This document shows positions 34,741-47,245 of a stretch of 64,000 nucleotides of DNA, one piece after another (the first letter of the stretch is position 1; each line of letters starts with the position of its first letter). The position numbers and the translations under genes are program-made. This stretch comes from Gremmenia infestans (Eukaryota; Ascomycota; Leotiomycetes; Helotiales; Hamatocanthoscyphaceae). The notes under the pieces were generated by a model, which was not told the DNA's origin, ran no database searches, and saw nothing but the letters and a program-made list of their open reading frames with translations. The stretch is taken from contig JAFEVB010000015.1 of assembly GCA_032629725.1 (NCBI GenBank), forward strand, positions 1,488,001 through 1,552,000, given 5' to 3'.

Positions 34741-36685
34741 ATGACTTCTTTACTTCGATTCTTAGGCTTATTAGCCATTTCAGGACTGGTCTCTGCTGCA
34801 GAGGCACCGGCAGCAACTGGGGCGGCGGCGGCAGCAGCAGCGGCTGAGGCTGCTAAAGCTAAAGCTCTCAACCAGGACTTTTACAACTATATCTTCATCG
34901 TACTGGCCTCGCTGATTGCAGCTTTCACGTTATGGAGGGTGGGCATCGAGAGTGTCAAATACGTGCGAACACTTACATGTCTAAACAATGATACGCAGAA
35001 ATACTTCGCTGTTCCCTCAAAGAGCTGGGCGAGTTTCAAGAAGCACTTGCTATATGCCCCTGTATTGAGCAAGAGACACAACAGGGAAATTCAGTTGTCT
35101 TCAGCAATGAACGTGGGAACGCTACCGACTCGATTCCAATTGATCTTTTTACTTTCGTATTTCGGAACCAACGTTCTATTCTGCGTTTACAGCATTGATT
35201 GGGCACTTCCAGCCGCATCTGCTGCTAAGGAGTTGAGGAACCGGACTGGCATACTCGCCGTTGTCAACATGGTAAGCTGACGCCAGTATTCTCAAATTGC
35301 CCCGCCGACTTTTCGGGCATCACGTGGACCACTCATGTATCTAACTATAACCAGATCCCCCTCTTCATCATGGCTGCTCGCAATAACCCTTTGATGAACT
35401 GGTTGAATCTGTCTTTCGATTCTTTCAATTTGTTGCATAGATGGACTGGCAGAATCGTCGTCCTCGAAGCAATCACTCACGCGATTTCTTGGGGCGTTTC
35501 AGCTTACATCGGAGGCGGATGGGCAGCGATTTCTAAGGCTATCACAGGCACTCCCTTCATCACCTATGGCTTCATTGTGGGTTTCGTAAGCCGTCGCAGT
35601 AGTCAAATTACTAACAATCCTAGGCTATTGTCGCGTTTGTAGTCATCGCATTCCAAGCCAACTCCATTCTCCGACATGCTTTCTATGAGACTTTCAAGTA
35701 TCTCCACATTGCTTTGGTTATCTTGGTTATCATCGGCCTTTGGTATCACTTGAAGCTTGCCAAGCTTCCCCAGATCACCCTTCTTTATGGAGTTATTGCA
35801 CTATGGGGGGCAGAGCGCGCTACAAGAATTCTCAAGGTCATGTACAGGAACGTTGGAAAGGGGGGATCGCAGACATTGGTGGAGGCACTTCCAGGAAATG
35901 CGAGCCGTGTCACCATCACAATGGCCCGACCATGGACCTTCAAGCCAGGTCAGCACGCCTATCTCTACATGCCGGCAATTGGCATGATGACTTCCCACCC
36001 CTTTTCGATTGCGTGGTCTGAGGAGGCAGAGAACCTGGACCCCGAAAAGCTCGCAATGAACCGCCAAGATATCCTGGAAATGCAGAAGACGCAGATGTCT
36101 TTCATCATTCGAGCCAGAACAGGATTCACGAGCAAGCTATACAAGAAAGCGGAAGCAGCACCCGGTGGAAAATTCTACACCAAGTGTTTTGCAGAGGGTC
36201 CATATGGAGGCATGCATATGATGCATTCCTACGGGTCCGTCATGATGTTTGCAGGAGGAGTAGGAATCACCCATCAAGTACCTCATGTCAGAGATTTAGT
36301 CGCCGGTTACGCAAACGGAACAGTCGCTGCGCGTAAGATCGTGCTCGTTTGGATCATCCAATCTCCCGAACATTTGGAATGGATCCGACCGTGGATGACA
36401 GCCATCCTGGCCATGGACAAACGCCGCGACGTGCTACGCATCATGTTATTCGTCAGCCGTCCCCGCTCGACCAAGGAGATTCACAGCCCTTCCGCAACGG
36501 TACAAATGTTCCCTGGTCGACCAAACATCGAGACGCTTATGGATATCGAGATGGAAAACCAGGTTGGCGCTATGGGCGTCTCGGTTTGCGGTAGTGGAGC
36601 GCTGAGTGATGATGTGAGGAGGGCAGTGCGCACGCGTCAGCACGCCGGGAACATTGACTTCGTCGAGGAAGCCTTCTCGTGGTGA
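34741..36685 (+). CDS. FRE-family ferric/cupric metalloreductase
   Basis: Three exons: 34741-35271, 35355-35585 and 35624-36685, 607 residues. A signal peptide (MTSLLRFLGLLAISGLVSA) is followed by an alanine-rich run and several membrane helices. The ferric reductase transmembrane domain has the bis-heme histidines: LLHRWTGRIVVLEAITH, with two His 14 apart, and RHAFYETFKYLHIALVILV with WYH. The cytosolic flavoreductase part has an FAD motif (MTSHPFSIAW) and NADPH motifs (MFAGGVGITHQVPH and VCGSGALSDDVRRAV; the last usually reads CGPG, here Ser replaces Pro). Family role: one-electron reduction of extracellular Fe(III) or Cu(II) with cytosolic NADPH before uptake. There is no permease or multicopper oxidase nearby. 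The second intron is only 38 nt. Confidence 0.93.
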
Positions 36686-38011
36686 TCTGATCCAATGCCA
36701 CCAGTTTCAGAATACGTTTTTGGATTTTTGTCCTTGTATCCTTGATGTATGGATGTGATCGGCCCGCATTTCCAGTCTTACGCGTACGGGCTCACAAGCA
36801 TTGCGAATCCAACGTAACGACTGTCTTCTTTGTTGATATTGAGATTTGGACTTTTATAGATGGAGGTTGTAACCACGGTCGTTGTATATTATTAGGATTG
36901 GACGTGGGATACGAATAGGAATGTATCAAGGCACTGCATGCAGGACAGCTAGTAGCATACATACATACATTACAGAACAATTACAGACATTGCCCCACAC
37001 CCCCAAGCGTAGGTACTCTTATTTGAGTAAGTTGAAGTTCATTTAAAATTTGCTGGACTTGCATGAACTCTAGGGCCGTATGATACCGTTATCTTTACCA
37101 ACCTATAACTTTAAAAATAAAACTTCTAGAAATTGGTCAATTTGCACTTAGCGATACAGGTAGTTTTCTTGGACTGGGGGATGTGAGCTTGGCCTTCTTT
37201 TCGATGGAAAGACAGCGCGCGCTGAATTTCGACTACCCCGCTCTGCCCCGCCCCGCTATGCTTGGAAGTACCCAATTAATGCTGAGCATAGACTAGACTA
37301 GCGTTTGCGTTAGCATATCCACCAACAGTTACGCACGTGATCATCGGACCCAGATGCTAAACTTTTGTAAAGCAGCGAGCAAACCGGCCAGGTTTAACAC
37401 GATTTAGCATACCTTACGACTTTAACTATATTTCAGAGTTTCACTGCAGTCCTTGGATTAGAATATAATGATACATACAGATTAATATTTCTTCTATAAT
37501 TATCGGATTATTATAAGTTATTACCTTCAAAGTCGATAGCTACCTAGTCCGGTAAGCTTCCTAGCCTAGCATCAGCTGCCTCTTAAATAGATAAGGTAGG
37601 CATCATCCCCACCCTTGTCCCTGTGACCTCACCTTCTGGCTTTCAGCTCATCAGGTAACCCAGGCCCAGCAAGAAAAGGCAAGAACAAAGCGAAGCAGCC
37701 GAATTCACATCTCCCATGACCACGAAATAATCACAATCACACACACATTGACCCACGGTACTTGTACCTCAACTCAACACTAAAGAAAGCCAAGTTCCGG
37801 AACCCCCGCATCTACTCACACCAGCCTCATCGTCCAACGAACATCGTACTACACATCCAAGACCGAATCCAACACGCTGCCTCGCCGGTCTCGAACCAAG
37901 CGAAATCAGCCCAAATAGCCTCCAGATTTTCAATCAAATACGTGAAGCAAGACCGCGGAGAATAAGGGCAGGACTTGTGTGCGCAAGAGGCGCACCTCCA
38001 ACGCACCAACC
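36686..38011. other. Intergenic region between FRE and Yippee genes
   Basis: No supported gene. It has an (ACAT)n run near 36955-36971 and an A/T-rich section around 37440-37540. The right part is the Yippee gene promoter and leader. Confidence 0.5.
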
Positions 38012-38421
38012 ATGGGTCTCTCCTACAACGTTTATCTAAACAGCCACAAGATCTACGGCTGCAAGAACTGCAAAGCCCATCTATCTAACCACGAAGACAT
38101 TATCTCCCGAGTTCGTCCTTCCCCTTCCCTTTCCCCTTCCCCTTTCCCTTCCCCTATTCCTCACTAACGCCTCCTCCCCCCACCCAGAACTTCCGCGGCC
38201 AGCACGGCAAAGCCTACCTCTTCAACAGCGTCGTAAACGTCACAGCCGGCGATGCCTCCGAGCGCCACATGACTACCGGCCGCCATATCGTGCGGGATAT
38301 TACGTGCAGGCAGTGCAACGAGACGGTGGGGTGGAAGTACGACAAGGCGTTTGAGGCTAGCGAGAAGTACAAGGAGGGCAAGTATATACTCGAGGCCGAG
38401 TTGCTTTGCAATGTCACTTAA
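38012..38421 (+). CDS. Yippee-like zinc-binding protein
   Basis: Two exons, 38012-38110 and 38188-38421, 110 residues, the typical single-domain Yippee length. The two zinc half-sites are visible: CKNCKAHL in exon 1 and CRQCNETVGWKY in exon 2. The hallmark core NFRGQHGKAYLFNSVVNV starts exon 2, and GRHIVRDITC precedes the second Cys pair. The fold resembles the cereblon thalidomide-binding domain. In animals and yeast, homologues join CTLH/GID-type ubiquitin ligase assemblies or act at spindle and centrosome, but the role in moulds is not established. The intron (77 nt) has a gttcgt donor and a pyrimidine-rich 3' end. Confidence 0.94.
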
Positions 38422-39631
38422 GGGCCTGGGTCTAGGCCTGGCACCTCTGCCATATATGTTGAAGATGGATGGGAGGGGATGCAAAGGCATATCGGTGTGT
38501 GAGGGAGAGATATGGGATGCGTCAGAGAGGCATTTTCGCCGGTGTTTGGATTTTTGGATTTGGATATAGGTACTATTTATGGGGTAGGGCTATGGCGCGG
38601 GATGGAATACAGAATGGATGGATGGATTGAGGCGTTTATCTTACATTGGCTTAGTCTTCGGTTGCGTTGCATACTGCCAACTATGGTCAAAGGTCCTCTT
38701 AGACTATTGCCACTTCATACAAATCACTATGAAATATCAAATTTCAAATTCACTGCGCGGGCTAGGATCTGACCAGAGTAGTTTGTGTAGATGTCAGGAG
38801 CTACCCGAGCATAATAGTAACGCGCCTGCGGAGCGCCTACCTCACCCAGTCAGGGGGTAAGCTACACATTGGAATACGGTACTGTACCAACAAATATACG
38901 TAGTAGGACACGAAGGGGAAAATCTCACTATTGCACAACAGGAAGACAAAGAAGTATTCTTTCCTCCTGACCTATACTATATAAGACACTCGAGCTCTTA
39001 ACAAATCATGGCAACTGTAAATGCGAAAACATCTAACATCAGTACAAGCCTCTTGGTGGTCGGTTGCCGTAATTGCAAGCCTTTAAACTCCGCAAGTGAT
39101 GTATCTAACACTATCATCCATCTATCTTTGCATTCCCCAGACACGAGTATATGTAGGACGAGCTGTTCGGTTCCCTACTTCGTCTAAACGCCGATGACAG
39201 CAATTGGCAACGAACATGAAATTAATCTGACAGCAACTCCCGACATCCGATAAAATTTACCTTAGTTACCGCAATCACTTAACAAGACACATGTAGAGCA
39301 AGCAGCCTGACTGAGATAGAGACAGACTCAAAATTACAGCGCATGAACTGCAAATAAGAATGGCGTCGCTTGCCTCACTGCCAGACAATGTGTTCCTCCT
39401 GCTGGACTGGACTAATTCTATCGATCTTGTTCTCTGTTATGAAAAACGGGATCATATTTATAGATTCGATTACGTGCGTATCTTCATAACTGCACTTCCT
39501 ACCTCAGCCCTTGGCAAAACAAGAAAAACAAAGCGCAGGAGTATATCAAATCCCAAATATCAAAACGAGTAAAACGTATTCCCTTCATCAAGAAATCTGC
39601 ATCACATTCCTATTATATTTTGCGCTCTCAT

Positions 39632-39751
39632 GTGCCCGACACCAAGGCCAAGAACGAAACGAAGGGCCAAAAGAAGGAGGTCACCATCAAGCAGGAGCAC
39701 CTCATGAGCGACAACACTTCCCGCCTCCCATTTTACAAGGCCTCTTCTTGA
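39632..39751 (+). other. Orphan coding-like fragment, possible terminal exon or relic
   Basis: In one frame this stretch reads about 39 hydrophilic codons to a TGA, ending MSDNTSRLPFYKASS, with mostly C or G in third positions (gtc acc atc aag cag gag cac ctc), unlike the surrounding A/T-rich sequence. I could not find a convincing start codon or upstream exon. It may be the last exon of a small gene, a relic, or chance. Confidence 0.25.
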
Positions 39752-39795
39752 CTCGAAGCTGGAGAGGAGAATGTGGGTCAAGTAAACTTTTCACC

Positions 39796-39827
39796 ATTCA
39801 TTCATTCATTCATTCATTCATTCATTC
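39796..39827. repeat. (ATTC)8 microsatellite
   Basis: Eight uninterrupted ATTC units. Confidence 0.95.
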
Positions 39828-40335
39828 ACAAGACGCGACGGAAATCTCCCTCCAATTTTCGATCACTCCACGCCACTGATTATTAAAATATCTGTCCGTC
39901 ACTTAATGGAGCACAAGTATCTTAATAAGGAATAAATGCAGAGAAATGTGAGGTGAAGCGCTAGATATGGGTAGGTTGATAGTAATAGTGCAGTGCTGGT
40001 TGAGTAACTTGACTTTGATGTGGAGCCAGCGACTTGGGGCTGCGTGTAAATTGCGAAGGAAGGAAATGAAGAGGTGTACTTATAGGTGTCTAGAAGGGGA
40101 GATGGGATGATTTTCAGGACTCGCACTTGACTAGGCTGGGCCTATTTCGTCTCACTTGAGAAGGGTAAAGTAAAGTATGGAACTTATCTAGCAACAAAAG
40201 CAAACGAATAGGACAAGAACACCCGAGAAGACCCCTAGCTATGGTTCTCCGGAGATTTGATAAGGAATTTGAGCAGAGGCGTTACTCGTATTATTACTAT
40301 TTCTTCATTCATAAACTTTACATCGTCTCGAAAAC

Positions 40336-41405
40336 CTATACTCCTGGCATACCAATTATGCCCCTTAGCGCTGGTACGAATCGAGGCAGGGAATAAACCA
40401 CGAATATACCGCTGAATGCAACCAACAGCCCAGTAAACTAGTAATGTCAGCAAGATGATCAGGTAGAAGGGGGTTTGGGCTCACCTTTTCAAACCACGTA
40501 TGGAAATATGCCGCTGTCATCAAAAGCATATAAACACTCAAACCCGCAACACCCAACACAACTTTCGCCCCCAAAGTCCACTGCCCAGCTGCTTCCACGG
40601 TCGAATCACGAGGCGCCTCAACATCAGCACTTTTCACAGCCCCATCAGCCATATAAATCGTCCTCTCACTCGACTTGGCAGACTTCAAAACAACATGCAG
40701 CACCTCTTCGAAAAGAAACATACTCCCTAGCACCAACAAGAAAACATGCCCACTAATATCATGTCCCCCACCCCATTTCCCACCCACAGCCTTACACGCC
40801 ATCCCCGTAACAAGCTGTCTCGCATCATCCATATCCACGTTTCCTTTCTCCGCTTGATCCACAAGCTCACATTGTCCGCCTGTGAGCCTGAACCCGCGGT
40901 CGATGATCGCGGGGCCAAAGAACCATTGTGTGACGAATATCCACCAGACAGTCACTATCCCATATCTGAAGATTCCGCGTAATCGTCGCGGTGTTATGGC
41001 TGGGGAGAGAGGTGGGCCGGTTGAGGGGTGCGTAAAGAGGAAGAAGAAATAGCTGAATGTCACCCATGCCCAGCCCTGCTTTACGAAGAATGTATTAAAG
41101 ACATTGCTCTTCTTGGCAAAGTATGACGGTGCTGTTGCTGCGTGATGTGATTGTGTAGTTGCGTTGTATGGCGATGCTCGTGTGGAGGGATCAAGGAGGG
41201 CGAAGAGGGAGCCGATGCAGAGAATAACTGGGTATACTGATAGGAGGATTGTCTCAAGGGTGGTTGGGAGGTAGGGCGTTCTCCGCGCAGTCATTACGGT
41301 TTTCCCGGAGGAGCTGCCGTTGGGTGTTGAGGGGGATAATGGAGTTGGAGAAGCCATTTTCTGGATTCGCTGAGAACGTCGAGGTGTCGCGGAATCCGAA
41401 TCCAT
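40336..41405 (-). CDS. scs3: FIT/Scs3-like ER membrane protein (acyl-CoA diphosphatase family)
   Basis: Two exons, 41405-40485 and 40437-40336, 340 residues. An N-terminal cytosolic Ser/Thr/Pro-rich tail (~45 residues) precedes about six hydrophobic segments. Family landmarks: a GGHDISGHVFLL segment carrying the first catalytic His, and AAYFHTWFEKFTGLLVAF near the C-terminus carrying the second His and spanning the splice joint, as in FITM2/Scs3. The region WVTFSYFFFLFTHP also fits. FIT proteins sit in the ER, hydrolyse unsaturated acyl-CoA, and are needed for lipid-droplet emergence and phospholipid balance. The 47-nt intron is in phase 0. It is divergent, with 406 bp between starts, from the EXPERA gene. 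Confidence 0.92.
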
Positions 41406-41811
41406 TTGGAGGGCTATAACATGAGGGTTGTGATGTTAGATTCTGTACTTCGCGAAGTTTCTGCACTGGAATTGCTAGGCAGCAAGGTGGCGCGGAAGAC
41501 AGATTGTTTATTTGTATTTGTTGAAGAGGCAAAGATTTTGATTTGGAATTCAACCAACAGAACTTGGATGCGCCGCCGATGACGTGTGGTTCGTGGTTTT
41601 GGACGGATCAGCACCAGCGGCTCCAGCCTCCCCTCGCCTTCTCATCCGTACTGTACCTGAGGTGGTCCCGGCTAAGGTACATCCCCATATCTGGAAATCA
41701 CTTCCCAACTGCTGGTCAGACAATAATACAATACAATAAATAATAATACAATCCCCTTCGCCTTCAGAAGCTTGTCGCATTCCTCAATCGAATACAAACC
41801 CGCAATCCACA
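41406..41811. promoter_or_regulatory. Divergent promoter shared by FIT-like and EXPERA genes
   Basis: 406 bp between two start codons on opposite strands, with no room for another gene. It includes an A/T-rich stretch (acaataatacaatacaataa) about 75-110 bp before the EXPERA ATG. Confidence 0.55.
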
Positions 41812-42650
41812 ATGGTTTCTACCCGCGGGCATCCAAAAGACTTCCCTGAGCCGGATCTCACGCCCTCGAAGTCCACCCCCTCTCGTCGAGGCCGCAGCAA
41901 CGGTAAATGGGCGCATACGCCTTCTAACATCACAATCCTCTGGCTCCTTATTTCCCTTCCGCTCGTCGCATGGGATACCGGGTATGTGCTCTTACGACCG
42001 CACTCCATGCCCGGAGGGTCTCTGCACTGGCCACTCTGGGTTCCCTATGAGTTGTACGGCAGGGTGGATTATATATACGGCTGGAAGGCGTTCAACTCCC
42101 GCAACGGCTTCACTGGAGCCCAAGGACTCCTGAATGCCATCGAGAGTCTGATGTATGTGTATTACTTGTACATCGTATGGACGTCTGGCAAGCAGGTTGC
42201 GGCTCGGGGACGGGGCGCGCCGAAGACGGCTATTGCGGGGTTCTGGGGCGAGCAGAGACGGGTTGAGGGGACAAAGGGCGCGCTGGCTGCGTTGGTTGGG
42301 TATAGTGCTGGCCTTATGACTTTCAGCAAGACAGTACTTTATTGTAAGTTTTGTGGAATATGCGTAGCTGGTCGCAACTGATGTTTTTAGGGCTGAGTGA
42401 GTACTACTCTGGCTTCGACAACCTTGGACACAACAGCCTTTCGAACCTTGTTTTCCTCTGGATCATTCCAAAGTAAGCTCCTTTTCCTGATTTGTCAACA
42501 TTGTTTAACAGGTCCTGCAGTGGAGCTTGGCTTGTCGGCTCGGGGTATATTATCTATGTAACCGGCATTGAGATCATGCAAGGTCTTGCGATTTCAGCTG
42601 GCGGAGCTACGACTACTTCAGACGATACATCTCTGGTCAAGTTAGAATAG
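41812..42650 (+). CDS. EXPERA-domain (emopamil-binding protein family) membrane protein
   Basis: Three exons: 41812-42343, 42391-42472 and 42521-42650, 247 residues. After a basic Ser/Pro-rich N-terminus come four or five hydrophobic helices. Family landmarks: the first helix with LVAWDTGYVLLRPHSMPGG, then LHWPLWVPYELYGRVDY and the GFTGAQGLLNAIESLMYVYY helix; exon 2 has EYYSGFDNLGHNSL and FLWIIP. EBP proper isomerises delta-8 to delta-7 sterols, but fungi normally use the unrelated Erg2, so this member's substrate is unknown. For intron 2 I chose the acceptor at 42520, giving the expected IIPNGAWLV; a second acceptor 9 nt upstream would give a three-residue insertion in frame. Divergent from the FIT-like gene. 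Confidence 0.9.
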
Positions 42651-44466
42651 TATTGAGAACTCAGGCTCGAAACTTCGTCAGAAGGCAGAGATAGAGGAGG
42701 GAGTGTGTTGATGCTCGCACTCATTGCGTCGAATTTCTTGTTCTTTCACGATATTCCCCTGTTTGTACTTGTACGTTGATGAGGCACGCTTTTTATGATG
42801 GAAACGTATATATGGAAATGCATTGACTGAACAAGGGAGGGCGCGAAAAGATTTCTGTATGGCGCTTTACTTTCACCGTTTTCTCTCTTCACAGCTTTTA
42901 ATAAAGTTTCCTCTACGAAGCAATAACAGCTCGAGAGCCTAGGCTGTTACAACAAACAATCTTTGCCACCGACCGAAATAGTATTCAACCCCATCCAACA
43001 CCTAACAGAACAAGTACACAATTTCTAAACCACACAGAGTTGTTTTCAACTGCAACCACATCTTTTAATTTCTCTGTCCTTTTATACTATGCTCACATTA
43101 TGATCTCGGAAACAGAAATCGGCGACTCATGGAAATGGTGGAAGGCTAGGTCCGCTTTACCAAACACAGCTGCTGTCAAGTGCGCTGCGTTGTCATTTTC
43201 GTTCATTCATTCAGGGATACTATGCAACGGCAACGGCTTCACATCTCCTCACTAGAGCGGTATTGCAACTTCCAGAAACAAAGCTCCAATTTTACTAGGC
43301 GCTTAAGTGAATAGGATGAGTCAAATTCTTCAAAGTGAAGCGATTTCATTGAAAGAATTTGGAACTTTCAGATTCTCAACTACGTGCACGCGGTGTGTCA
43401 ATTCCTAAATACCGTGGCATACCGCATAGTGTCAGGTTATTACTCGTCAAATCATCAAGCCATTATCGATCCGAGTACGGAACGTCCGCCTGCTCTTTCG
43501 AGTGCAGTAGGCTCTCATGATGAGCTTCTTCTGCGATATGGTAGGCGTGCGCACACTAAGCTATCGCACGCAAGATCTTTTGATAGTATGAAGCAGGAGA
43601 CATCAGGGGCAGGGCTTTGGAGTATGGAATCCGATGTCCATGCATCAGATAGTCTGCATTGGAGATCGTGTTCTTTGATAGTGATCATAACTCACAAAGT
43701 ACAGTACGACCGCACGAGCAAACGGCTACCGACTCCGGACTTGCCGTCAAAGTAATTAGTCGTTCGTTTACTTGAATCATGCGATGATATGTTTAGATAA
43801 TAAATGGTCCAGTAACTTCCAACACATAACATCTATCCCTCTCTCCGATCCGCGCTACTAATTCCACTCCCACTGTCTCCTAGCCAACATTCTCTCCTGA
43901 TCCTCACATAGGATCATCATAGGTTTAGGCACATTCTGAGCTTACACTCGGAACTGCCAATGGTTTATCACTTATATAGTCAATAAGACAGCGAAGCGAA
44001 GAGAAGAGATGGTTACTTATTTCTACCACGTGTTCAGACAGACTTTCTTTTCTCTTCTCTTCTCCGGAGAAAGGAAGAGAACGCGCATTGATGGAGTATG
44101 CGTTCTGACACTAGGTCGGATACAAATCCTTTCATAGTGTTAAGCTGGGGATACTGTAGCTTCAAAGTGGGTCTCAATATGACATATATCACTCGTACCT
44201 AAGGTCAGCGAACAGGTTTTTATTTTATTTTTACTTTTAGTGACTGGTAAAGCTGCTAATCGACAGATTTAAGGAAGTGTATTACGTGTAAACTTAACGT
44301 CTATCAAGTTAGAAAACCCCATTTTGGTTGTGCAAACGCAGAACGTGCTAAACGACCCTGATGATTCCGATACTTCAGAACTTCAGAAGAAAATGTACAT
44401 ACTTTATAGACCTTCCATCTCACTCATTTCATTTTACTAATAATAATGGGCTCGTTAAGTACTAAT
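42651..44466. other. Intergenic region between EXPERA and beta-glucosidase genes
   Basis: Both flanking 3' ends point here. Frames of up to 123 codons exist (43384-43755) but lack an ATG start and protein-like content. A purine/pyrimidine hairpin-like stretch (ttctcttctccggagaaagg) lies at about 44050-44075. Confidence 0.5.
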
Positions 44467-47245
44467 TCAAACAACAGGAGGCGTCCTCCCCGAACTACAA
44501 GCCCCACTCAAACTCTCACACGCAAGCGTCAAATTGGCACTGCTATTCCCCACCCAAAAAACAAACGGCTCACTCTCACTAACAGGAACAACCCAGTTCT
44601 GCAAAACGGTATCCCACACACTCAGATCCCTCCTTTTCACACTGAGCGTCAACGTCTCGCTCCCTTTCGGCGCGAGCGTATCTGTCTTCTCGAAATCGCG
44701 CAGTTGGATGATAGGCGTGTCGTATGGAGAGTCCGATGGGTGTTGGAGGAACAGCATGACTGTGTCTTTTCCTGCTACGGAACCGGTGTTGGTCACGGTG
44801 ACTGTGAGGTTGTACATGATGTCCCAGAGAGCGGGATTGCCGCCTTGGTCGCCGCCGGACGGGGGGTCGGGTTGTGGGGTTGTTTGGTAGCCGGTTGGGT
44901 AGGTGAAGGGGGTTGAGGAGGAGATGGAGGCTGGATCGTCGAGGTAGGGGTATAGGTAGCGCCAGATTTTGTTGAAGCCTGTGGGCCAGGCGACTTCGGA
45001 TGCTGGTGGAATGGCACTGGAATACACAGGCGTGGAACCCTTGGCTGCTCGTGCGGGTGGGAGGGATGAGAGTGGGGTGACGGATGTGAGGGCTATGCTG
45101 GATTTGGAAAAGGTGGTGTAAGAGAGACCGTGGCCGAATGCATACCGGGGCGAGGTCTTGTTCTTGTTCAGATAACGGTAGTCGATGTAGAGACCCTCCG
45201 AGAAAGTATCCTGGACTTGGGTGACTTCGAAACCCACGATGCCTACCGAGGATGGATAGTCGGATTCAGCCACAGGAATTGAGTAGGGGAGGTGTCCACT
45301 TGGAGAGTAGTCGCCAAAGAGGATGTCAGTTAAGGAGTCACCAGCTTCTTGACCTGGAAGATGAGCAAAGACGACCGATTTGACGGATGGAAGATCAATC
45401 CATGGCTCGACCACAATTGGACCGACAGTATGAACAACTACAATCACGGTAGCGTATTTGGCTGCTGCTGCTTGGACCAAAGTATCTCCATTATGCCATG
45501 AGACAAGGCCACTTCCATCACGGTCTCCGTGGTTATTTTCAACGGTGTACTGATTCTCTCCAGAATCGCTATTGATGAAGACTATGGCAATGTCTCCAGT
45601 GGCAGCCGTAAGCCCAGATGGAAAAGTATCGCTAGAGTAATAAGTTACTTTTGCGGCCTTTCTTTTGAGGGCATCAATTGGTGCGTCCAAGTAGGGGTAG
45701 TTTGCGGTTCCTTTAGTAAGTAAGTCAGCATATGTTGAGTACAAGCCCATTACAAACTCACCACTTCCCCAACCCATACCGAGAATACCAGTGTCACAGG
45801 AACGCTGATTGCAGGCGTTGATGCCGTCTGGGTTGTTCTGGGCATCTGATCCAAAAACCTTCAGACTAGCGCTGGTGGTAAGCGGCAGCGTTGCGTTATC
45901 ATTCTTCAGCAAAGTAATTCCCTCTCGCGATACGTTTCTAGCAGCATTTGCATGGTCGGCCTGAACATTGACATATTGATTGGTGACGCAGGTTGGTGAT
46001 AAGAGGGCAGCTGGGTAGCAAGGCCCTGTGGGATCTGCGGTATTCGACGAAAAATTGGGTAATGGGTAGTCTTGATCCTGGGCGAGTTGGTACCACGTAG
46101 CTACTATACGAGTAACCATGTCATTGAGACGCTCAAGGGGTACTGTGCCATTCAGCACGCTTGTGGAGAGGTCATAGGACCAATATGCAAGTCCAAGTAA
46201 TGGAATGGATCCATCACCAGGCATTGACATATCCAGACCCGCCAAAGCGGAAGAAACACCCCCGATCTGTGCAAGCCAGTCGGTCATCACCTGAAAATGT
46301 CAGTATGTTGGTCAATTAGCGAGTGAGATTTCATACTAGTCCCTGGAATCCAAATTCATCCTTGAGTATCCCATTGATCATCTTGCTATTCTGTGAACTT
46401 GCACTTCCGTTTACATCATTATAACTCGTCATAACAGCTCCCACCCCAGCTTTGATGGCGTCCATGAATGGCCAAGCGTAAAGCTCATGAAGGGTTCGAT
46501 CATCTATATTGCTGCTGATGGCCTTCATTAATCCATGAGGAACGGCATCCATTCGATACATCTCCTGCTCATTTCCAATAAAATGCTTCACTGTGGCTAT
46601 CACACCATTGGCTTGCATTCCCTTGATAGTCGCGGATCCCCCAAAACCTTGAAGAACGGGATCAGCACCGAAGCCTTCCCAATTCCTTCCTCCTCGTGGC
46701 TTGCGTCCGATAGGTCCAATAGTCGGTCCAAGTTGGATATTCACTCCTTTTCCACGTGCCTCTTGTCCCAATGCGTAGCCTCTCGCATACATGAGAGCCT
46801 TGTTGAACGTAGCTCCAGTTGTGATGCCAGCTGGAAAGGCCGTAATGTTGTCTGTAGTGGCAACTCCGAGGGCAGAATCTTGCAAGCATAGATTAGGGAT
46901 GCCAAAACGCAGAGCTGATCCAGTGTTTCCCGAACACGGGCCCATCAATAAACCAGTGCCAGATGTCAGATTGACCTTTTCGGCCAGAGTCATATTAGCG
47001 ACAACTTCTGCCGCCTTCGCGTAGGAGTCTGTCCAACTGGCAATCCAACCACCTTTGGGTGTGGGGTAATAAGGAGGGGCAGTATAGCCAGCAGGGACAT
47101 CATCGCGCTTTTCGAGGGTTGCGTTCCCATATTGTTGTGTCTGCTGAATACCAAGTACATCTGAAGCAAAGTCCGGGAGTTGCCGTATGGCCAAAGCGGA
47201 AAGAATGAAGGTGACAGTCACCAAACAATAATTAAAAATTAACAT
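44467..47245 (-). CDS. Secreted GH3 beta-glucosidase
   Basis: Two exons, 47245-46337 and 46290-44467, 910 residues. I chose the ATG at 47245 because it opens into a signal peptide (MLIFNYCLVTVTFILSALA); the frame runs 32 codons further upstream to another ATG that would bury the signal. Landmarks of GH3 domain 1: LQDSALGVATTDNITAFPAG, GPTIGPIGRKPRGGRNWEGF, and VKHFIGNEQE with the conserved Lys-His pair. The nucleophile Asp is in the VMTDWLAQ motif right after the splice joint (about residue 307). Domain 2 (alpha/beta sandwich) starts near SREGITLLKNDNATLPL, and a fibronectin-III-like domain ends the protein (LTVTVTNTGSVAGKDTVMLF). Several N-x-S/T sites are present. It should release glucose from cello-oligosaccharides or glucosides outside the cell. 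Confidence 0.94.

Larger units (their letters stand above)
38422..40335. other. Intergenic region with a microsatellite and one coding-like fragment
   Basis: Apart from an (ATTC)8 repeat at 39796-39827 and a 120-nt fragment at 39632-39751 that looks coding by codon use, I see nothing. Plus-strand frames at 39360 and 39511 have no recognisable content. Confidence 0.45.
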
